Shown one piece after another: positions 59,790 through 64,000 of a DNA stretch of 64,000 nt. The first letter of the stretch is position 1. Every line of letters starts with the position of its first letter. This DNA is from Natronospira elongata. Lineage in GTDB: Bacteria; Pseudomonadota; Gammaproteobacteria; Natronospirales; Natronospiraceae. A model generated the notes under the pieces. That model had not been told where the DNA came from and did no database searches. It worked only from the letters and a program-made list of their open reading frames with translations. The stretch lies in assembly GCF_034931365.1 (NCBI RefSeq), contig NZ_JAYGII010000004.1:62001-126000 (forward strand), given 5' to 3'. The translations under genes were made by a program, and so were the position numbers.

Positions 59790-60266
59790 ATGAAGATCAG
59801 CGAACTATTAGCACCGGAACGCATCCGGATTGCCGCCGAGGCCGGTGGCAAGAAGCGTGCGCTGGAAATCCTCAGCGAGCTGCTGGCGGACACCAGCCAG
59901 GACCTGAGCCGAAATCAGGTGTTTACCAGCATGCTCGGTCGGGAACGACTGGGGAGTACCGCCATCGGCTCCGGCATCGCCATCCCCCATGGCCGCATTG
60001 AAGGCCTTGAAGAGAGCATCGGCGCCTTCATTCGTCTCCAGGACGCGGTGGACTTCGATGCGGCGGATGGTGCCCCAGTGGATATGCTGTTCGCACTCAT
60101 CGTGCCCTCCCAATGCGCCGAGGAGCATCTCAATGCCCTCGCCGCTCTTGCCCATATGTTTTCTCACGCCGATTTCTGCGACATGCTCCGCAAGGCCGAG
60201 GGCCCAGAGGATATCTGCAAGCTGTTGCGTGGATTCGAGACCGAAGCCCAGCAATCCCCCGCCTAG
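59790..60266 (+). CDS. ptsN: PTS EIIA-Ntr regulatory protein PtsN
   Basis: The 158-residue EIIA-type protein starts at the conserved MKISELLAPERI. The phospho-acceptor is H67 in GIAIPHGRIEG. It receives phosphate through EI and HPr and regulates potassium, envelope and nitrogen functions. The ATG at 59790 has no good ribosome site. A GTG at 59700, in the same frame and with a near-perfect gaggaggt 7 bases before it, would give a 30-residue N-terminal extension, so the start needs experimental proof. Confidence 0.94.
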   Translation: MKISELLAPERIRIAAEAGGKKRALEILSELLADTSQDLSRNQVFTSMLGRERLGSTAIGSGIAIPHGRIEGLEESIGAFIRLQDAVDFDAADGAPVDMLFALIVPSQCAEEHLNALAALAHMFSHADFCDMLRKAEGPEDICKLLRGFETEAQQSPA

Positions 60267-60341
60267 GACTCCCTTTCCCCTCCCCCGAGCCCCCTTTCGG
60301 TCTGTTATATTGGGTGGCCGCCCGCCATCGGAGCGAGAGGA

Positions 60342-61199
60342 ATGAAACTCACCATCGTCAGCGGACTGTCGGGTTCCGGCAAGAGTGTGGCTCTGCACAT
60401 GCTCGAAGACATGGGCTATTACTGCATCGATAACCTGCCCGTGGCGGTGCTCCGCAACTTTGTCCGCGAGACCGTCGCCACCGGCGACCCGGCCTACAGC
60501 CTGATGGCGGTAGGCGTTGACGCTCGCAACCGTCCCGAGGAAGTGGAGACTCTGCCCGATCTGCTGGAGACCTTCGCCCAGGAAGGCATCCATTGTGAGC
60601 TGGTCTTCCTTGATGCTGATGAGGATGTGCTGTTGCGCCGCTACAGCGAAACCCGTCGGCGCCACCCCCTGGCCGGAGAGCAGCGGACCCTTCCCGACGC
60701 CATCCGGGAGGAACGCCGTATCCTGTCGGCGATTGCCGAGCGCGCCGATCTGGTCATCGACACCTCTCGCCTGACCGCCAATCGCCTGCGGGAACTGGTT
60801 CATGATCGTCTGGGCCGGGAAGGCAAGACCAACCTCTCTCTGATGTTCGAAAGCTTCGGATTCAAGCACGGCGTCCCCCGCGATGCGGATTTCGTCTTCG
60901 ATGTGCGCTGCCTTCCCAATCCCCACTGGGAACCCGCCTTGCGCCCCCGCACCGGACGAGACCAGGAAGTGATCGAGTACCTGGAAAAGTCGGAACTGGC
61001 CACTCGCATGGTGGGAGATCTGATTGATTTTCTGGACCAGTGGCTGCCACCCTTTGAGGTGGGCAGGCGCAGTTATGTGACCGTCGCCGTGGGTTGTACC
61101 GGTGGCCAGCACCGCTCTGTCTACGTGGTGGATAAATTGGCGGCGCATTTTCGCGAGAAGTGGGGCCAGGTACTGACCCGCCACATCAGTCTGGACTGA
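60342..61199 (+). CDS. rapZ: RNase adapter protein RapZ
   Basis: The 285-residue P-loop protein has Walker A IVSGLSGSGKS at the N-terminus, YYCIDNLPVAVL, DARNRPEEV, and a C-terminal domain with GCTGGQHRSVYVVDKL. RapZ controls amino-sugar synthesis through GlmZ/GlmY sRNA in enterics; related proteins in other groups bind nucleotides. The ptsN-rapZ-HPr order is conserved. Confidence 0.96.
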   Translation: MKLTIVSGLSGSGKSVALHMLEDMGYYCIDNLPVAVLRNFVRETVATGDPAYSLMAVGVDARNRPEEVETLPDLLETFAQEGIHCELVFLDADEDVLLRRYSETRRRHPLAGEQRTLPDAIREERRILSAIAERADLVIDTSRLTANRLRELVHDRLGREGKTNLSLMFESFGFKHGVPRDADFVFDVRCLPNPHWEPALRPRTGRDQEVIEYLEKSELATRMVGDLIDFLDQWLPPFEVGRRSYVTVAVGCTGGQHRSVYVVDKLAAHFREKWGQVLTRHISLD

Positions 61200-61206
61200 A
61201 CAGAAA

Positions 61207-61497
61207 ATGAACGAACAGGCAAACCATCAGGCCGAGGCCGATGTAACCATTTGCAACAAGCTGGGCATGCATGCCCGGGCGGCCACCCGCTTTGTCACCG
61301 AGGCGTCGCGCTTTCAATCGGATATTCGGGTACGCAAGGATCAACGGGAAGTCAGTGGCAAGAGCATCATGGGCCTGATGATGCTCGCCGCCAGCAAGGG
61401 CACTGACATTCATATCGAGGCCAGTGGCACGGATGCGGAAGCGGCCATCGAGCACTTGCGGCAGCTTGTTGAGAACCGCTTCGACGAAGGCGAATAG
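61207..61497 (+). CDS. Phosphocarrier protein HPr (NPr type)
   Basis: The 96-residue HPr-fold protein has the phospho-histidine H22 in GMHARAATRFV and a serine in GKSIMGLMML (S53) at the place of the regulatory serine of Gram-positive HPr. No HPr kinase gene (hprK) is next to it; rapZ takes that neighbourhood. It carries phosphate from EI, encoded next, to EIIA-Ntr. It starts 7 bases after rapZ. Confidence 0.94.
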   Translation: MNEQANHQAEADVTICNKLGMHARAATRFVTEASRFQSDIRVRKDQREVSGKSIMGLMMLAASKGTDIHIEASGTDAEAAIEHLRQLVENRFDEGE

Positions 61498-61509
61498 AGG
61501 GGACGAGAT

Positions 61510-63252
61510 TTGAGCCTATTGCTGACCGGAATCGGCGTTTCCAGGGGCATCGTCATCGGCCAGGCCCACGTGGCCGATGGCGAACCCATGGAGATTCTGG
61601 AGTACAACCTGCCTCGCGCCGAAATCGGCAGCGAGGTGGAGCGCTTTCATCAGGCACGGGAATCAGCCAAGGCTCAACTACAGAACGTTCGCAAGCAGAT
61701 TCCCACCGACGCACCCGCCGAGATCGGTGCCTTCATCGATACCCACCTGCTGATGCTCGACGACGAAGCCTTGTCCGAGGCAGTGGCAAGAATCATTCGG
61801 CAGGAGCAGTGCAATGCGGAATGGGCCCTGCAGGCTCAGCGGGACGAGCTGGTGGCCGTTTTTGACCAGATGGAGGACCCCTACCTCCGTACCCGCAGGG
61901 ATGACGTGGATCACGTGGTCAGCCGGGTCCAGCGTCTGCTGATGCGGGGAGACGATATCTGGGACGAGGAAAAATCACGGGCCGGTGCTTACCCCATCCT
62001 GGTTGCCGAGGACGTCTCCCCCGCCGACGTGGTCCTGATGCAGAGTCGAGGCATTCGGGCACTGATCACCGAGTCCGGCGGCCCCCTCTCCCACACCAGC
62101 ATTCTAGCCCGAAGCCTCGGCATCCCTGCCGTTGTGGGCCTCCACCGCGCACGGCAGCTTTTGCGGGACGGCGAATCCCTGATCATTGACGGTCTAAAGG
62201 GCGCCGTATTTGCCAACCCGGGCGAACGCGAGGTGGCCTACTATCGGCACAAGCGTCGCGAATTGTTCAAGCACGTCCGGGAGCTGAAAGGCTTGCGAGG
62301 CGAACCTGCCTGCACCCTGGACGGCACTCGCATTCAGCTTCTGGCCAACATTGAGCTTCCCGAAGACCTGCGCCTGTTCCGAAAGACCGGCGGCGACGGC
62401 ATCGGCCTGTATCGCACCGAGTTCCTCTACATGAATCGCCCGGACTTTCCCGATGAGGAGGAGCAGTACCGCAGCTACCTGGAAATACTGGCTCAGGCCG
62501 ACGGCATGCCGGTCACCATCCGAACCCTGGACCTGGGTGCCGACAAAAGACTGATTGGCCGTGAGACCGGGCCCGACGATGGCCATAACCCGGCGCTCGG
62601 GCTTCGTGGCATTCGCTACAGCCTGAGCGAGCCGGGCATCTTCCTCAAGCAATTGCGGGCCCTGCTACGGGCATCGGCTGATGCACCGCTGCGGATCATG
62701 TTGCCGCTGGTCGCCACCACCCAGGAAGTCCTGCAGGCCCAGCAGATGATCGAAGTGGCCAAGCAAAGCCTGGATGCGCGCGGCCAGGATTATGACCCCG
62801 CCATCCCGGTGGGCGCCATGATCGAGGTCCCCTCTGCGGCCCTCACGGCCCATCAGATCGCCCGCCATGTGGACTTTCTGTCCATTGGCACCAACGACCT
62901 GATCCAGTACACCCTGGCCATCGACCGGGTGGATGATCACGTCAACTATCTTTACGATCCCGTCCATCCTTCGGTGCTGAAGCTGATCTCCACCACCCTG
63001 CAGGCGGGCCGGCGTGCGGGCATCCCGGTATCCATGTGTGGCGAGATGGCCGGTGATCCCCAGTACACCCGGCTATTGCTGGGCCTGGGCCTGCGGGACT
63101 TTTCCATGCACCCTTCCACCTTGCTGGAGGTCAAGCGGGTGATCACGCGCACCGATCTCAAGGAGCTGGGCGGCCGTACCCGCGGCTTCCTGCGCAATAC
63201 CGATCCTGACCGCGCCCCCGACCTGCTGCGCCGCCTCAACGCGCTGCACTAA
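61510..63252 (+). CDS. ptsI: Phosphoenolpyruvate-protein phosphotransferase (PTS enzyme I)
   Basis: The 580-residue enzyme starts at TTG with agggga upstream. The phospho-histidine is H195 in GGPLSHTSILARSLGIPAVVG. The PEP-binding barrel includes GGDGIGLYRTEFLYMNR, VTIRTLDLGADK, IPVGAMIEVPSAALTA, SIGTNDLIQYTLAIDR and the catalytic cysteine in SMCGEMAGDP. It lacks the N-terminal GAF domain of PtsP, so it is an ordinary EI. With HPr and PtsN nearby and no sugar permease, it likely feeds a regulatory phosphorelay. Confidence 0.95.
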   Translation: MSLLLTGIGVSRGIVIGQAHVADGEPMEILEYNLPRAEIGSEVERFHQARESAKAQLQNVRKQIPTDAPAEIGAFIDTHLLMLDDEALSEAVARIIRQEQCNAEWALQAQRDELVAVFDQMEDPYLRTRRDDVDHVVSRVQRLLMRGDDIWDEEKSRAGAYPILVAEDVSPADVVLMQSRGIRALITESGGPLSHTSILARSLGIPAVVGLHRARQLLRDGESLIIDGLKGAVFANPGEREVAYYRHKRRELFKHVRELKGLRGEPACTLDGTRIQLLANIELPEDLRLFRKTGGDGIGLYRTEFLYMNRPDFPDEEEQYRSYLEILAQADGMPVTIRTLDLGADKRLIGRETGPDDGHNPALGLRGIRYSLSEPGIFLKQLRALLRASADAPLRIMLPLVATTQEVLQAQQMIEVAKQSLDARGQDYDPAIPVGAMIEVPSAALTAHQIARHVDFLSIGTNDLIQYTLAIDRVDDHVNYLYDPVHPSVLKLISTTLQAGRRAGIPVSMCGEMAGDPQYTRLLLGLGLRDFSMHPSTLLEVKRVITRTDLKELGGRTRGFLRNTDPDRAPDLLRRLNALH

Positions 63253-63369
63253 TGGCCGTGCGGAGGGGCGCCACTTAATGGGGAGCTTAGGCTCCTTGCA
63301 TTTCTCCTCTGCTCTGAGGTTCGCTTTCAATAAGCTAGTGCCCATCGATACCGATGACGGTTGCGTCCC

Positions 63370-63480
63370 GGCTTCGGTCCTGGTGGGCTTGCTCAGGTTC
63401 GCCGTGAACCCATCCCTAGGGGCTCTGGGTTCGCCATCCTGGCTCACACAGCCCTGAGCAAGCCCACCAGGACCGAAGCC
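63370..63480. repeat. 28-bp perfect inverted repeat with 55-nt centre
   Basis: Bases 63370-63397 (starting ggcttcggtcctggtggg) and 63453-63480 are exact 28-nt reverse complements. The centre contains two copies of gggttcgcc-like words in opposite orientation. No T-run follows and no protein is encoded, so this looks like a palindromic intergenic element rather than a terminator. The rest of 63253-63700 has a weak hairpin (ggagc/gctcc at 63282-63295) after ptsI and a REP pair, but no gene. Confidence 0.8.
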
Positions 63481-63562
63481 TACCTTTGTTGGGGGTCACC
63501 TGGGCAGTGCTAGTGGAGGGTTTGGTTCTGTCTTATGCCTTGGCGCCATCCGGAGGCTTTTG

Positions 63563-63636
63563 ATCGCGAATGAATTCGCTCCCACGGTGCCATTAGTGTA
63601 TGACGAAGCCACCGTGGGAGCGGATTTATCCGCGAT
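63563..63636. repeat. REP-like pair
   Basis: Bases 63563-63585 (ending gctcccac) and 63614-63636 (gtgggagcggatttatccg...) are inverted copies of the same 23-nt family found at 1782-1896 and 2729-2810. This shows the family is dispersed over the chromosome. Confidence 0.85.
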
Positions 63637-63703
63637 TAGCCGGACCGAATCAAAGGCAATCTGCTCGAATCTCTGAATGGGTCATCAGCAAGCGCTGCCC
63701 AAC

Positions 63704-64000
63704 CTAATCCTGATGAACCGCAAAGACAAAGTCCACATCGGTGCCCGTGTCACCGCTCAGGTGGAGTTCATAGTCACCAGGAGGCAGGTCGTCGACTGTC
63801 AGGCGACGGCCATTGCCGTGAGTGGGGTGGGCCACGGTGTCGCCATCACTGTTACGCAGCTCATACGCCAGATCCTGGTTCCCGGGATTGTAGGTCAGCT
63901 GCACCTTGAGCTCTTCACAGGCAAGGCTGAAAGCAATGGACTTGCCGCTATCACCTTCACGATAAACCCCGGGTAACCGTTCCCGGATCCCCTGCTCGGG
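63704..64000 (-). CDS. C-terminal fragment of a protein with a PPC-like beta-sandwich domain
   Basis: On the minus strand the frame is open from the right edge of the window to a TAG at 63704-63706, so only the last ~98 residues are visible. The segment reads VYREGDSGKSIAFSLACEEL, then alternating short strands (LAYELRNSDGDTV, RRLTVDDLPPGDYELHLSG) and ends VDFVFAVHQD. This pattern resembles bacterial pre-peptidase C-terminal (PPC) or similar secreted beta-sandwich domains, often found at the end of exported proteases. The parent protein is unknown. An internal GTG at 63904 is not a plausible start because the frame continues upstream with similar composition. Confidence 0.6.
   Translation of the reverse strand, partial: PEQGIRERLPGVYREGDSGKSIAFSLACEELKVQLTYNPGNQDLAYELRNSDGDTVAHPTHGNGRRLTVDDLPPGDYELHLSGDTGTDVDFVFAVHQD

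Noticed and set aside
1..64000. A tRNA, IS transposase, prophage, toxin-antitoxin pair or defence island
   Set aside because: Read through both strands for characteristic motifs and gene neighbourhoods; nothing supported any of these. Short tRNA-like structures cannot be fully excluded without a covariance search.

Overview
The window is GC-rich chromosomal DNA from a gammaproteobacterium. The evidence is a Gram-negative cell-envelope gene set (lpxC, kdsD/kdsC, lptCAB, meso-DAP-type murE), the sspAB/cytochrome bc1 block, a type IV pilus locus under sigma-54, and a gene order very close to that of Pseudomonas and other non-enteric gammaproteobacteria. The REP-like repeats also resemble those of pseudomonads and xanthomonad relatives. 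I cannot name the genus. The order pilA-pilB-pilC-pilD-coaE-zapD-yacG followed by the dcw cluster suggests a Chromatiales/Ectothiorhodospiraceae- or Xanthomonadales-like lineage (inference).

Layout. (1) 1-2.8 kb: the end of a leucine/branched acyl-CoA degradation cluster (biotin-carrying carboxylase subunit, HMG-CoA lyase, HSD10-like dehydrogenase), whose genes are separated by palindromic repeats. (2) 2.9-11 kb, plus strand: pilR, a sigma-54 promoter, pilA, pilB, pilC, pilD, coaE, zapD, yacG. (3) 11-34.4 kb, minus strand: a complete division and cell wall (dcw) cluster, mraZ-rsmH-ftsL-ftsI-murE-murF-mraY-murD-ftsW-murG-murC-ddl-ftsQ-ftsA-ftsZ-lpxC. It is followed by an M23 peptidase, secA and a Nudix/ThiE fusion, with dciA divergent between lpxC and the peptidase. 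(4) 34.5-37.6 kb, minus strand: the dcw promoter with MraZ boxes, RNase P RNA, a TPR-sulfotransferase and rsmI. (5) 37.7-42.7 kb, plus strand: lpoA, yraN, diaA, an FAD-linked oxidase and a DUF1295-type membrane protein. (6) 42.7-46.6 kb, minus strand: petABC and sspAB. (7) 46.8-52.8 kb: a DegS/AlgW-like protease (plus), then ibaG-murA-hisG-hisD-hisC (minus). (8) 53-63.3 kb, plus strand: caxA-kdsD-kdsC-lptC-lptA-lptB-rpoN-hpf-ptsN-rapZ-ptsH-ptsI. (9) 63.3-64 kb: an intergenic region with a 28-bp inverted repeat and a REP pair, then the 3' end of a minus-strand gene running off the window.

How the genes fit together. Most of the window builds the envelope: peptidoglycan precursors and septal synthesis (dcw, murA, lpoA), lipid A (lpxC), Kdo and LPS transport (kdsDC, lptCAB), with envelope stress sensing (DegS/AlgW) and export (SecA). 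RpoN, encoded at 57.6 kb, is the sigma factor expected to read the promoter in front of pilA, activated by PilR encoded just upstream. EI, HPr and EIIA-Ntr form a nearly self-contained regulatory phosphorelay beside rapZ.

No phage, IS transposase, CRISPR array, toxin-antitoxin pair or recognisable defence system is visible. I see no convincing undescribed multi-gene system. The most unusual material is non-coding: a two-copy MITE-like element with 'GTTCACTGGGAACT' termini, a four-locus REP family, a 28-bp inverted repeat, short tandem repeats beside murA, and a dyad inside the dcw promoter spacer. Among genes, the TPR-sulfotransferase placed between rnpB and rsmI is the clearest accessory insertion.
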